A stretch of DNA of 64,000 bases from Pratylenchus scribneri. Taxonomy: Eukaryota; Nematoda; Chromadorea; Rhabditida; Pratylenchidae. The DNA is taken from NCBI GenBank assembly GCA_030063045.1, contig JAQSEB010000154.1:62001-126000 (forward strand), given 5' to 3'. The translations under genes and the position numbers were made by a program. Each line of letters opens with the position of its first letter. Position 1 is the stretch's first letter. Below are positions 35,139 to 47,204 of this stretch, piece by piece. Below the pieces are notes generated by a model. It worked only from the letters and a program-made list of their open reading frames with translations, was not told the DNA's origin and made no database searches.

Positions 35139-38100
35139 TCAGTTTAACTTTTGTTTCTTATTTGAGTCATTAGCCAAATCGTCGGCAATTTTGAATTCAG
35201 TAATGACAGCAAAATGGTCGGATGGCCATTCATTTTTGTAATGATTTGGAACCAATTGCAATTGGTCAGAGGAATTGCCGGCAAATGTAAAGGAATTGAA
35301 GGGAACGATTTTGGCACTTGGCATATAGAAGATGAAATCAATTCGATCTTGTGGCTCCGGAATTTGCTCATTCCATTCGGGCCCAACATTCTTTCTGATA
35401 GTTGACCAAGTGTAACCTTAAATTTTTTATAATTTAATATTTAAAACTCTTTGGACAGGCTTAATATAATGGATTAATGGTTAAAGAATTGAAAGAATTA
35501 TTTTTTAAAAAGAATTAAAAAGCCAATTTTTGACAAAAAAAGTTTTTATTTTCAATCATTTCAATAGTAGACAATTGCATTTTTAATCATTTCAGTTAAT
35601 CTTTCCTTTGATTTAGGTTACCACATTAACTGCATAATGATAATTGAGGACAAAATGGTTTAATGTCGATGATGGTAAGTTCGTTAAATTTATATAAGAT
35701 TTTATTATTGATAAATTTAGCTATACAAAAAGGATATTAAATGCATTTTTCAATGTTGGATGTTAATATTATGCAAGTTTATTTCTAAGAATTCTATTAA
35801 CTTTTATTAAAATTATATTTCTGGATGTTTTTCGGCAAATCAGTAAATAATATCCAATAATAACAAATGTTTTGGATATCTTTTTGTTTTTAATTTTTGC
35901 AAACTAAAATACTATATATAAATTAATCCAGCATCATTAACATCATCGACATAAACCCTTCTATCCTTATTTATCGGATTCCCAATTGACCCATTAATTT
36001 AAATTATTTTATTCCATAATTTGCAGTCATTTAATTTTTCTAATACTTTTATCACAAAACCTGGTTCACTGATCGGATCCGGATGAATTTTACGAAATGA
36101 ATCTTCAAAGCCAGAATCCATAAATAATTTGGTGGCTGGCCATTCCACCGCCCATCCTCCATGCAAATATCTTTAAATATTATGATCAAATATTCATCTT
36201 AAATTCAAAACTTGTTCGCCTCGATCCAATCCAAATGTGATGGAGCATTGAAATCGCCGGCCACAATCAACGGCTGTTTATTGGCCAATTTCATTTGCCT
36301 TTTAAATTCGTTATTTGCTAATAATTGTTCAATGTTTTGTACTCGACCTGAGAAAAATTGAACGATTTTTTTTTATTTTTCGAAGTTAGCCGGCATAAAA
36401 TTAGATTGAAATTTCCGCAAATCAAATGAATATAACTTTAAAGTTACCAAATTTTCTATCATTATAATATATATATATATAGGGTTGGACAGAGTCGGTT
36501 TTTCGAACATGTCAGTTTGAAAATCAGGTTTTCGGTTTTTGAAAATTATCTCTTTTCGGTTTTCTGTTATTTTGTGTAATTTCTATTTGAAATTTCATCA
36601 ATTTTTTCTAACCGAAACTGACTAGGGTCTAACTATAATTATATAGCCCAAATTTGGATTAATTTTATAGAGGAAATAATTAACGGATTTGATTGGAAAT
36701 TGACAAAAATTTATGAACTCAACATCGGATAATTTTCGTTTTTTTGGCGATAAAATTATGTTAATTTATGTTTTTTTAATCATTTATTTTGATATCAAAA
36801 AACTATTAATCTAATGGTAATTTTGAAGATTGCTAGAAAACAATCCACGAAATCGTTTAAACTCCATCTACTAAAACACAAACCATATCCCCATTTGTTC
36901 CATTCACTGGCCGTTATTTGTTCAATGTTTGTAATCAATTTATTGTAGGCTGCATATGGCCCAAAGGAGCGATATTCCAAATGGAGGGAATAAAATGAGA
37001 CCAATTGGCCATTTGGATTCAATTGGATGGTTGCACCCATCCCAGAATTTACAGAAGATTTGTCCGCAAATTGGTCTTCATGGAAGAGGAAATCCGAAAA
37101 ATTTCGTTTGAATTGAAGATGCACAAAACTTAAAAATTAGAATTTTGATGTAATTTATTGATATGCAATGTAGGGTGGAATGAAATTTGCTCAATAATTT
37201 TTAAAAGAATATTCACTTTAAGGCCAAAATGAAGGCAAAAATGTACATGTTAATTATCTACAATCAGCAGATTTTTGGGTCTCAACAGACGAAAGATAAC
37301 AATAAACCCCATAGATCACCCGGTATAAGGTTAGGGTCGGTCAGGAATAAGGTAACCATCTCACATATCCGTAATCCAAATCCTAATCACCTATGAGGGG
37401 ATACCTCATTCAAAAACAATCTGAGATAATTAAAATGTATCGGCAAAAATACCAATCTAGAATATTTATTGGCTATAAATATACATAAATGTCAGGCCAT
37501 GTTGCTCAATCATTTTCGGCATTTAAAAATATTCAAAATACTTTTATGGTTAGGATTATCGTCAAATAAATTCTCTAATGAGTAGAAATAGTATGCCAAA
37601 AAATTGCATATCTTATATTTGTGTCGTATAGGATTAAGATTTTCAAAATATAGTGAGCCTTATTCAAAGAGATGGTTAAACATTAAACTATTCAAGGACA
37701 TATCAAAATTGTATGACTCAAATATAATTTGCTAAAATTATTTTATTGAGCAAAAAACACAAATTTGCAATAAAATTTCCCAACTAATTTCACATGGCTA
37801 ACCCTTTGTCCACAACGAATTTATGCTTTGTGATAATGACACTATCCGGTCTTTTTGCCTTTGGGTCATAAGCGCATTTCCACACTTTTGGGCCCAATAA
37901 ATTTGTTATTGTTTTGGCCACATCCGCGGATTGCACTTCCTTTAATTTTTTAAGGGTTTTGAACTTTTAAATCATTTCAATCCGTTTTTAAACGCAAAAC
38001 TAAGTACATTAATTAACAGAAAACCTGTAAAGCCACAATGTCCGGATCGGCTGCCAGAATTTGTTTGGCAATTTTCTCCAAACCATTCTCAATAAATGCA

Positions 38101-38510
38101 CCGGACATCTTTAATATTCAATAAAATATTTTATAATTCCAAAACAATTCAACCCAAATATTGAAGCTCATAACCCGCAAAGTTTGCCAGCCTTGATTCG
38201 GCAAAATTGGACCCGCAGTTTTAAATGATTTGGCCAATGCATTTTTATTGTCAATTGTTGATGAATTTTGGCGAAAAACAAAGAACAAGACCAAAAGAAA
38301 GAGCAAAAGAAGACTGGCATAAATTTTGATGGAATGCCGAAAATGGCCAAATTGGAAGAAATTGCAAAAATTGTTGTGGTTACTGTCATTTCGGCCAATT
38401 CCTCGTCCATTTATTCTATTTCTATGACCTTGCCCTCCTTTTTCTACATCATCCTCTTCCCCATTCTCTTCCTCATCTTCTATTAATTCGGCATCCTCCT
38501 CCGCCGCCTT
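35139..38510 (-). CDS. Endonuclease/exonuclease/phosphatase-family protein with membrane segment
   Basis: Exons on the minus strand carry the whole catalytic fold. The exon at about 38.5-38.17 kb ends LRVMSFNIW; 38.11-38.02 ends PDIVALQ; 37.96-37.80 begins EVQSADVAK (catalytic Glu). 37.13-36.84 has SFYSLHLEY; 36.35-36.19 has VAGDFNAPSHLDW (metal-binding Asp/Asn); 36.17-36.0 follows; and 35416-35139 has RIDFIFY and PSDHFAVITEF (catalytic Asp-His) to the stop. All hallmark residues of the DNase I/inositol-phosphatase/sphingomyelinase superfamily are present, so a metal-dependent phosphodiesterase or phosphatase is expected. Before the domain is a strongly acidic stretch (EDEEENGEEDD) and a hydrophobic helix (LLLLFLLVLFFVF), suggesting a type II membrane anchor. 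The true start was not found; an upstream exon is likely. Confidence 0.8.
36480..36640. mobile_element. Short inverted-repeat element in an intron
   Basis: gttggacagagtcggttt at the left is roughly mirrored by accgaaactgactagggtctaac at the right, preceded by an (AT)n run. It lies in an intron of the phosphatase-family gene. Imperfect, no duplication resolved. Confidence 0.35.
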
Positions 38511-38519
38511 CGTGGCAAG

Positions 38520-39020
38520 ACGTTGATATTTGGGCGCGATCGTGTTTGTTCAATAGACGCGGGGAAAAGTTAGAAAAAAGTTCTTCTAAATTTGACACAA
38601 AAATTATAATTAAAAATGATTTATTACGTAGAGAAAAAATGAAATTTTGGCCAATTATTTGGTCTAATTCACGAAAATATTTATCTAGATTGTATTAATT
38701 TTATTTAAAAAATAGATATGAAAAATAGGGCCAAAAAAAGCCAGTAAATCTATTGATTTTTATGCAATCAAAGCAAATAGTCCATAAAACGCATTGGTAA
38801 ATATCTTCTATTTGCTTGGAAAATGGGCCAAATTTAGAGGAGGATGGATTAAGAGAGACAGTGAAATAAAATGGTAGAAAACATATAAAATTTTAGTACA
38901 AAAATTTGGAAAAATCCTAAAAGTTTTTAGTACCAAAATATGTGTAAAAATCGCATTTTTTTAAATTTTCAGTCATGACAAAAATATTATAAATTTGACT
39001 ATTTTAGAAATCCTAAACAA
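38520..39020. other. Intergenic between divergent genes
   Basis: Upstream regions of the phosphatase-family gene (minus) and the interrupted gene at 39027 (plus). The missing first exon of the former probably lies here or a little to the left. No other feature. Confidence 0.4.
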
Positions 39021-39026
39021 TTTTTA

Positions 39027-40586
39027 ATGATAGAAGAGAAATTAGAAGCGAATCGACCTTGGCTTAATCCGGACAATGAAATGGATTTACATTATTTTGG
39101 TGAATATAATTTAAAAAAGATAATTTTAAAGTGTATTTTAGGTTTCAAAAAACACAAATGGAATCCATCTAACAAGGGAAGTACCTCACCTTAAGGTGGC
39201 CCTTTTTGATGAAACTTGGCATGTCTTTTGGCCATAGGATGCCTACACATAATCCGCTATTTTTATCTGCGGAATGCCCACGCCTCGGATTTTATGGCCA
39301 TAAAACCTATTTTTTCAGCCATTTAGGCCATAGCCCATATCTCCGTATAGGGATGTCCTAAAATTATGAACTAAACGTCATATTATAGAGAATTTTATGG
39401 GCTATAATATTGGTAAATGTTTTCTAGGCCTAAAAATTTTTTGAAATTTTTTATCGATTTTTTTTCGAAAAATCCCGAATTTGGCCAATTTTCAATGGGC
39501 CATAACTCGGGTATATGGCTACATTGGAACATGGCCCAATTATGTTTTTTGATCACAATATCATAAAGTATTTTTATGTAAATTTTCAGATTTTTCCCTT
39601 AACCTGAAAATTCTAGGTATTTTGCCCATACAGGCCTAGGCATTGTAAATTTGCAAAAATTTTCAGGTTGACGAAAAAATCTGAAAATTTACATAAAAAT
39701 ACTTTATGATATTGTGATCAAAAAACATAATTGGGCCATGTTCCAATGTAGCCATATACCCGAGTTATGGCCCATTGAAAATTGGCCAAATTCGGGATTT
39801 TTCGAAAAAAAATCGATAAAAAATTTCAAAAAATTTTTAGGCCTAGAAAACATTTACCAATATTATAGCCAATAAAATTCTCTATAATATGACGTTTAGT
39901 TCATAATTTTAGGACATCCCTATACGGAGATATGGGCTATGGCCTAAATGGCTGAAAAAATAGGTTTTATGGCCATAAAATCCGAGGCGTGGGCATTCCG
40001 CAGATAAAAATAGCGGATTATGTGTAGGCATCCTATGGCCAAAAGACATGCCAAGTTTCATCAAAAAGGGCCACCTTAAGGTGAGGTACTTCCCTTGTAA
40101 AGAGCATGGAATTTATCTTTACGATCAAGAAACCATTGAATATTGTCTACGAAGAGCGAAATTCTTTTCCGAACATGGTGATATGAATGCATCCAAAGAA
40201 GAATATGCAAATTTGGGAATGAAAGCACCGAACAATATTGAGGTTTTGAAGAAATGTGTGGATTTTGAGTGCAAACAGGGAAATAGCACTGCAGCTGAAG
40301 GATATTTGTGCTGTTTAATATGCTTGGCAATGGATAAAGAAGCTTATATTGAGTAAGTAAATAATTTTTAATTAATTTTTTAAAATTATTATCGGTAGTG
40401 CAACCCACAAAATTGATCATAAATCTTTATCCTATAAAATATTGTTTTTTCATCATTTTACAAACAGATATGAATACAAAAATAAGTCTCAAAAATTTTT
40501 TGCCAAATCTGCAACCGGATAATCGAAAGTATAAGTATCTTTTTAGTAACCGAATTCTTAATTCTCCATTTTTTAAAATTTTTTAA
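39027..40586 (+). pseudogene. Small helical-repeat (TPR-like) gene broken by a transposon
   Basis: Exon 1 is 39027-39099 (MIEEKLEANRPWLNP...). Exon 2 starts at 39142 and, with the 925-bp element at 39173-40097 and one TAA copy left out, reads on in the same frame as GFKKHKWNPSKEHGIYLYDQ. It continues through a charged helical region (RRAKFFSEHGD, KKCVDFECKQGN, YLCCLICLAM) to a donor at about 40353. The last exon is 40469-40586 with stop TAA. The paired-helix pattern resembles tetratricopeptide repeats, but I cannot name a family. The insertion brings an in-frame TAA just inside the element, so the original protein cannot be made unless the element is spliced out. A new open frame starting inside the right arm (ATG at 40048) runs into the old one. 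Confidence 0.65.
39173..40097. mobile_element. 925-bp near-perfect palindromic MITE, TAA target duplication
   Basis: It begins caagggaagtacctcacc and ends with the complement, ggtgaggtacttcccttg. The two arms of about 440 bp match almost base for base (one visible difference: atgggctataat versus attatagccaat), with a loop of roughly 60 bp near 39610-39665. TAA flanks both ends (39170-39172 and 40098-40100). A 3-bp TWA duplication fits PIF/Harbinger-type elements. High arm identity suggests a recent insertion. No protein is encoded. Confidence 0.93.
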
Positions 40587-40641
40587 AATGGAAATGAAAA
40601 TGAACAAATTTCCATAATTTTGGTGCCATTTTTTATTTCAA

Positions 40642-42605
40642 TTAATATCCAAATTTCCAATTCATCAAATTCTTTGTTATTAAAGTATTTTCTTCCTCCT
40701 CCATCATTTCCAATAATTGATAAACATATTGAATGCAAGCACGCAAAATTTTCAACTTCGAAACGCGTTTTGTATTCTTGGACAATGATGGAACCCTGCA
40801 ATAAAATTAATTTATAAAAGTGAATATTCTTATTTTACATTCTTTTAAGTATGTGGAATGCCTGGTTGACCGTGTGAACTGTAAAATAATTTTAATAATT
40901 TTATTATTATTTTTTAAAAATTAATTTTTAATCTGAATTCAAAATTTCGATTTATATGTAAAAATTTTAATTCTATTCAAAAATAGTCAATTCTTTATCT
41001 AATAAAATTTTATTTACCAAAAAATACTGTGTTGATAAAATTAATTGGGTAGAACAATTTTTAGGACAATTTTTTTTGCTATAGGGAATTATTATATAAT
41101 AATAATTAAGATTTTTAATCATAGCTTGGGTTAATGTTCATAATTAGGCCTAATAAACAGATAAAATAATTTCGATCTTGCAACGTTTTATGGTAACAAA
41201 ATACAATTAACTCGTTTCTATAATTATTCTTATTTTTTTCTAATATTTTAATTAGTTTATATTTGAGGTTTTTCTCAATATAATCGGCTTTAATTTAAAA
41301 ATTATGTAAATTAACATTTTTTAAAATAATATTTTTAAATATTCAGATTTTTTTATAATTGATTATTGGGAATTAATTGTATTAAATTTGAAAAAAATAT
41401 TAAGTCATTTAAATTAATCTTAAAACTATGCTTGCCTCGATTCCTTTCCCGTGCATTTCTTCGTTCAACCGATGAATATGGTTTCATTTTCGTTCGCAAA
41501 TGATGCTTTGAATTTGAATTTCGCGATGCAAATTTTTTACGATTTTTTGTTCCATTGCTAATGCCATTGTTAGCCATCTTTGACGAAGATTGTTGTTGTC
41601 TTTCCTTTATAAGTCCCTTCAAAAAATATAAATAATTAAATTTTAATTATACTAAGAATTTACTTGAATTTTCGAGGGAATATTTTCATGTATATTTTGG
41701 CCGATATTTTCTTCCACAATTGGCATTTCCGTTTGCATGGGATTCGATTGGGTAATTTCACTTTAAAAATAGAGAAAAATTTTTAAATTAAATTTATTAA
41801 AAAAATTTTAAATTAATCTTATAAAAGAGTGGATTTATATTTTTATAAATTATTTAAATAAATATCTCCAAAATATTGATAAAACATTGACAAAAATGTC
41901 AAAATTAATAAAAAATTTTTCCAAAAATTTTTGGGTTCAAAAATTTTTCAAAAAAAAATTCCAAAAAATTTATTCTCCCAAATTTTTCCAAAAAAATTTT
42001 TCGCCTTTTAAAATTATGAGAAATTTTAAAATATTGACAAAAAAAAATGATAAAATATTTATAAAAATAACGAAATATTGACAAATATTTTTAAATGACA
42101 TAAAAATTCAAAATATTAAAATATATTGAAAATAAAAATATTGAAGAAAAAAGAAAAAACTTATCTCAAATCAAAATATTTCCTCACAAAAATATTTTTT
42201 ATTCAATTTTTATTAAATTACTTAGTGAAAAATTTTTTTAAATATAGATCCACTCTCTTTTTATATGTATGTAATTATCTAAATTTATTTCAAATATTTT
42301 TTAAATAAAAATATAAATAACAACTTAAAATGTGGATTTGGCAAAGAAAGGATTGGCACTTCTCCATTGGCCAACAAAAATGTGGATGACCCAACACAAT
42401 TTGCCATGCTCATCATTGTTGACTGAGGATTGCCTCCAATCTCATTGGTCATTGCCATCATCATCATTGTCTCTGATGAATGTTCCGGCGGATGGAATTG
42501 TTGGCTGTTGCCCATAATCGACATTGGAATTGGCATTGTGGCTTGCAGCAAATTATCGGATGAAATTTGCGTAAAATCCATTGGAAATGAGGAAGAAGAA
42601 GACAT
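40642..42605 (-). CDS. bHLH transcription factor, achaete-scute-like
   Basis: Five exons join with matching phases: 42605-42325, 41760-41664, 41616-41436, 40878-40839 and 40795-40642, giving 250 residues. The N-terminal half is low-complexity (serine-, methionine- and asparagine-rich). The basic region reads SVERRNARERNRV, identical in its core to achaete-scute proteins. Helix 1 is HTVNQAFHILKRMVPSL, then the loop SKNTK, then helix 2 RVSKLKILRACIQYVYQLL, and a short acidic tail. Such factors bind E-boxes as heterodimers with an E/Daughterless protein and specify neural or gland cells. The basic region and helix 1 are in different exons, joined by an intron (41435-40879) that starts with GC. 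Assignment within bHLH families is by eye; another neural-type class is possible. Confidence 0.82.
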
Positions 42606-42818
42606 ATTTTGGGGCTTGATTATGATAAATTTTTGGATTTAATGTCAATTGTGAATATATCGTATCGGCTATTGAAATATTATAGGAAAATACACTTTTT
42701 AATTAGATTTTATTATAGAAGCATAATCCGTATACCATAGACAGTATATGATAGAGTCCTCTTTTAAATTCCCGAGAGGAATTATTCCCTACAGAAATGG
42801 GGAAATTTGGGGTATAAC

Positions 42819-43333
42819 CAGTGTTGAGCACTCGTACTCGTACTCGTACTCGTACCTCTTACTCGTACTCGTACTCGTACTACGAAATACGAGTACGAGT
42901 ACGAGCGATTAGAAATGGCCAGTACGAGGTACGAGTACGAATACGAGCGGATTTTTCCTCGTACTTAGTCGTACCAAAAAGTACGATAAAGTACGATATA
43001 AAGTCAAAATTTTAGAAGAAAATTGAACTTTTTAGTAAAAAATTTGTAAAAATTTGTTCCATATCTATGCAATTCAAAAAAAATGTCTCTATTTTGACAA
43101 AAATATATCAATTTTGACAAAAATATATCTATTTTTGATTAAAAAATAAAAATTTATTTCAAAAAGTCGTATTTTTTGATTTCAAGTAAGTACGAGAAAG
43201 TACGAGGTACGAGTACGAGATACGAGGCCCAAAAATGGCTGGTACGAAAGTACGAGTACGAGTACGAGCCATCAAAAAGGGCAGTACGAGGTACGAGTAC
43301 GAGTATGAGCAAATTTTGAAATGCTCAACACTG
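42819..43333. mobile_element. 515-bp hAT-type MITE filled with GTACGA repeats
   Basis: Ends cagtgttgagca and tgctcaacactg are exact inverted repeats, flanked by an exact 8-bp duplication, ggtataac (42811-42818 and 43334-43341). Both arms inside are made of runs of gtactc/gtacga. CAGTG ends with 8-bp duplications are typical of hAT elements. The open frame at 42821-43015 is only the repeat translated. Confidence 0.92.
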
Positions 43334-43341
43334 GGTATAAC

Positions 43342-44590
43342 TAATTTATAGATATTTTTTAATAAATTGTAATGGATTTTCTAGAATTTTGGTGAACTAA
43401 GAAAATGCAATTAAATTTTTTAGGGTTCACCCTGCTAGGAGCTATGGATCGTTGGTCCTCAAAATCGAGATTGAGGAATTAATAGAGGGAGGGGATTTAA
43501 AAGAAATTATGAGGTATTATTATTAATGGAAACCATAATTTTGTCAAGTTTTATTGCCATAAAGTTGTTAATTTTTGTGACATTTTTTTTCCTTAAATAT
43601 TTTTTTTTATTCCATTTGGATGTCACATATATAGAAAATATACGATTTTATAAAATTTTAAAATAAAATCTACAAAAATTTGGAAAAATTGGCAAAATTT
43701 AACGTAGAATTGATTTCAACGAAAATGAATCTTAGTTAATATTAACATGGGCAAATGAAAAGGAGCAGCAGGTGTCAATGCCAAATTCACCTATTTTCAT
43801 TGGAAAGATGGAATTTTTTATTAATTAGGAGAAAAAGTTGGCCTCCAACTTAAGAAAATAACATTTGGAATCAAATTAATTATTATTATGGCAAATATTG
43901 GCTATTTAATTAAAATTTGAATTAATTAATCTTTTTGAGCCTATTTGAATGTTTTTCGAATTTTATTAGTTCATTTTATTGGATCTTTGCTTAATAATTT
44001 AAAATTGGTGTTCGTAATACTGTATCAAATAATTTGATTATTCTCTAATTTATTCTTATTTTTAAATATTTATTTTATTTTTTCTAATTTTCCAAAAATA
44101 TTGTCAAAAAAATTTCAGACGGACATCATCAATTATGACGGCAAAAAGCAACAAAAACATATAGTCAAAAAAGGATGGATGGCACACAAATAGACTGGCC
44201 AAAAAAGCATGATTGATTTGAAAGAACGGCATTCGGCAATATTTGATGTCATTGAAGAAAAATGTATATAGAATATTGATGACAAAAAAGGAAAAAATAT
44301 GAATTATTTACTTTGTCAAATAGCATTGACATAAATACACAAAATAATAATTTAAAATGATGCCTGATTAAAAGTAATATTAAAATCAACTCATTCAGCG
44401 ATGGTTTTCGAAATTTCTGGCCATATTTCTTGCATGATGGCCGACTCGATTATCATTTTATTTAGAATTTTAAAATTTAAAATGACCCTAGAACTTGAAT
44501 TACCTTATACATATTTAATTTTTTAAGAAATTATCACTTTATTTTATTTAGAATTTTAATTTTAAAATGTCCTTAAAATTAATAAATTAA
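43342..44590. other. Intergenic, no gene seen
   Basis: A+T rich with no long open frame, RNA or clear repeat. Confidence 0.4.
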
Positions 44591-44599
44591 TCTTACATG

Positions 44600-45575
44600 G
44601 ATTTAATATTTTTAAAAAATTATTACCTTATTTTTTAATTTTTTTCTTGCACTTTTCAAAAAAGGACTTTCCTTTGGACATTTATCCGCTATGCCTTCCG
44701 GCTTTTCCCCTTCAAAGCAGCAACTTGGGTTCGATTTTTGCCGTCCTCCTCCTTCTTTTCTTGTTGTCGTCAAAAAGCGGTGCGCCAGTGAGGTCGATTT
44801 CCTCCTTTTGGCCATTTCCAACCACCAATGGGTCCCAATGGAATTTTGTGCTTGCTTCCCTTTTCGACTCAGTTGCGCCCCTTCCTTCTTTTTCGGTTAT
44901 TCCCTTCAATGCTTTTCCTCCTTTCGGCACTCTTTTATGGCAAAAAGCCGGACTCAAATGGGTGGGGGAACTCGCTTTACCTCCTTTTTCCATAGCTGAC
45001 TGTCTTGGGAAGTGGAAGAAAGGCGCAGCTATATGTTCAATGGCTTGGAAAATTCCTTAGAATTTACCGCAATTTTTGCGACAAAATACTGTAATTCTAA
45101 TCGCGTTCAATTATTTTTTCTCTGTGAACTAGAAATATTTTAGAAAAAATGCTATTTTTTATGCTAAAAAAGCAATCAATAATTGTCAATTTTATAAAAA
45201 AAATTAATCATCTCCATTTTGCATTGCTTTTTTTTTGCGTCGACTTAATTAAAACGTTTCCTTTCGACATTCTTATGGAAAAATGCCGAAATTAAATGGG
45301 TAGAGAGAGGAACTCACTTTACCTTCTTACATACACAGCTGACCCATTTGAAAAGAAAAAATGTGCAGTTATCCGTTCAATGGCTTGGAAAATTCCTTAA
45401 AAATTTGTCGCAATTTTCCTCCAAAATTCTGCACTTGGAATCGCATTCAATTATTTTAATTCTGGCAAAAAAAATTTTAAAATAAAAAAATACTATTTTT
45501 ATTGCTAAAAAACAATCAATAATTTTGCCCTTTTGCATTTTTTGCGTCGACTTAATTAAAGCGTTTTTCCCGGAG
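44600..45575. repeat. Tandem duplication of about 320 bp, possibly a decayed gene
   Basis: About 44922-45245 and 45258-45565 are two copies of one block (shared: atggcttggaaaattcctta, tgcgtcgacttaattaaa). The left copy and the part before it (44.65-45.0 kb) have higher G+C and long open frames on both strands: 137 codons plus, 93 codons minus with a lysine-rich sequence. The right copy has lost these frames. I cannot tell which strand was coding, or whether either was. Confidence 0.5.
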
Positions 45576-47200
45576 GATCCCCCAAAAAATATTAGATTTT
45601 CTATTCACAAAGAAATGAGGAAATGATGTCCAAAACAGAAGAAAATGGCAACTGATTAAAATAATTAAATGAATTTAGAATTTTTCTTTTTCTCTCCATA
45701 TATTCATATTAAAAATTTTACGGTTTTATAATTTTTTTTACTCAAATTGCTTAAATATTCATTAAATTTGCCATAATTAATTACAAATTCAACTAGAAAA
45801 AAAAATAATAGTATTTGATTTCAAGCAAATAAATATCAATTTAATTAAAAAATATATATATTAAATATTTTGATTAATTTCTTCATATTTTAATATCGAA
45901 AATCACTCATACCAAAAAGTGCTTCCATCATAAAATTTAATCCTTTAATTGACTTCCGTCAATTTCCCCAACATTTTGCCGATTAAAATCTCGCTTGGCC
46001 CCAAATGTCAAGCAATGCCATAATTTTATTCCATTTCTCAATATTCTTTCTAAATATCCCAAAGGAATTTTCTCCAATTTTTTTATATTTCAATTTCATT
46101 AAAATTTTTCAATAAATTTCTAAATTTGTTTTTCAACTTTTTATAGAGTGGATTTAAGTTTTTTGGTTCTTCTAAATTTGGTATATTCTCACAATTTTTG
46201 ACATCATTTAAAAATAATTTATGAAAGTTAAATTATTTTGGATTGGGTCCATAAAAAGAATCAAATAGCCGCAATTAAATTTTCACAATGATCATTGATA
46301 TGATATTTGATTATTTTTTCAAAATATTTTAACTAATCAAAAAAAAAATTTACACAATTTTAATTCATCATATTATATTGCCTATTTTACCTTTATCTAA
46401 AATTTTCAAATTTAAATTTAATTTTTTTTATTTATATTAAAACATTAAAAAATATAAAATTATAAAAATAAATTGATCATTTCTACAATATTTAAATTTA
46501 ATTTTCTATATTTTGGATTTTTCCATTTGGTTTTAACTTTTAACACTTTCATAGAAAATTTGCTCAAATTCGTCAAAATTTCAAATTTGTCAGAATATTA
46601 AATTTCAACTATGAATAATTTTGACTTCATTTTTTGCTGCTAATTTTCACTGAATATTTCCAAGGACACAACATTTCCAATTCCCATCAACATTTTTTGT
46701 CCTTTTGCCAAATTCTCATTAAACAAAAGCATCAAGAAAAAAATTTTCCCAAACCAATTTTTGGAAGACAATCGCCCTTAGAAACCAAAAAGAAGGAACT
46801 ACGCAAAAAGAATGAATGAATGAAAGGAAGGAAATTGGCCACCTTGGAATCTTTTTTTACAGAATGACGCTCAAACCATGTTGAAAATGTGAGTGAATTA
46901 TTAAAAAGAATTCTCCTTTTTTAAATTATTGTAAAATGGAAATCATTGGGTCAAAAAAATTCCCCATTTAGTTTCTTTTTTTAAATATTCCAAAAAAAAT
47001 TTTTCTGGATGTTGAAAATTATAATTTTCATTTCCTTATTTATTATTTTAATATTTTAAAACATGAAAAAATATTTTTATATTTAAATTTATTTTAATTT
47101 AATTTAACTTTTTTTGAAACATTTTATTTTAAAATATTAAAAATTTTTTCAGTTGATTAAAATCGAATTGCTTTATCATCAAAAAGTCAATTTTGCCCAA
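45576..47200. other. Intergenic upstream of the channel gene
   Basis: A+T-rich sequence without a supported gene. The open frame at 46634-46819 has no domain. Confidence 0.4.
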
Positions 47201-47204
47201 TAGA

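Noticed and set aside
38118..38410. A minus-strand frame MDEELAEMTVTTTIF... as the start of the phosphatase-family protein
   Set aside because: It is out of frame with the catalytic motif LRVMSFNIW. The frame that continues into that motif has a different upstream sequence.
40048..40356. A 102-codon plus-strand gene starting MPSFIKKGHLK
   Set aside because: Its first part is the end of the palindromic transposon; only the part from KEHGIYLYDQ onward belongs to the interrupted gene. It could be a new fused frame, but there is no sign of a promoter.
42821..43015. Plus-strand open frame of 64 codons rich in Arg, Thr, Ser and Tyr
   Set aside because: It is the translation of a GTACTC/GTACGA simple repeat inside a hAT-type element.
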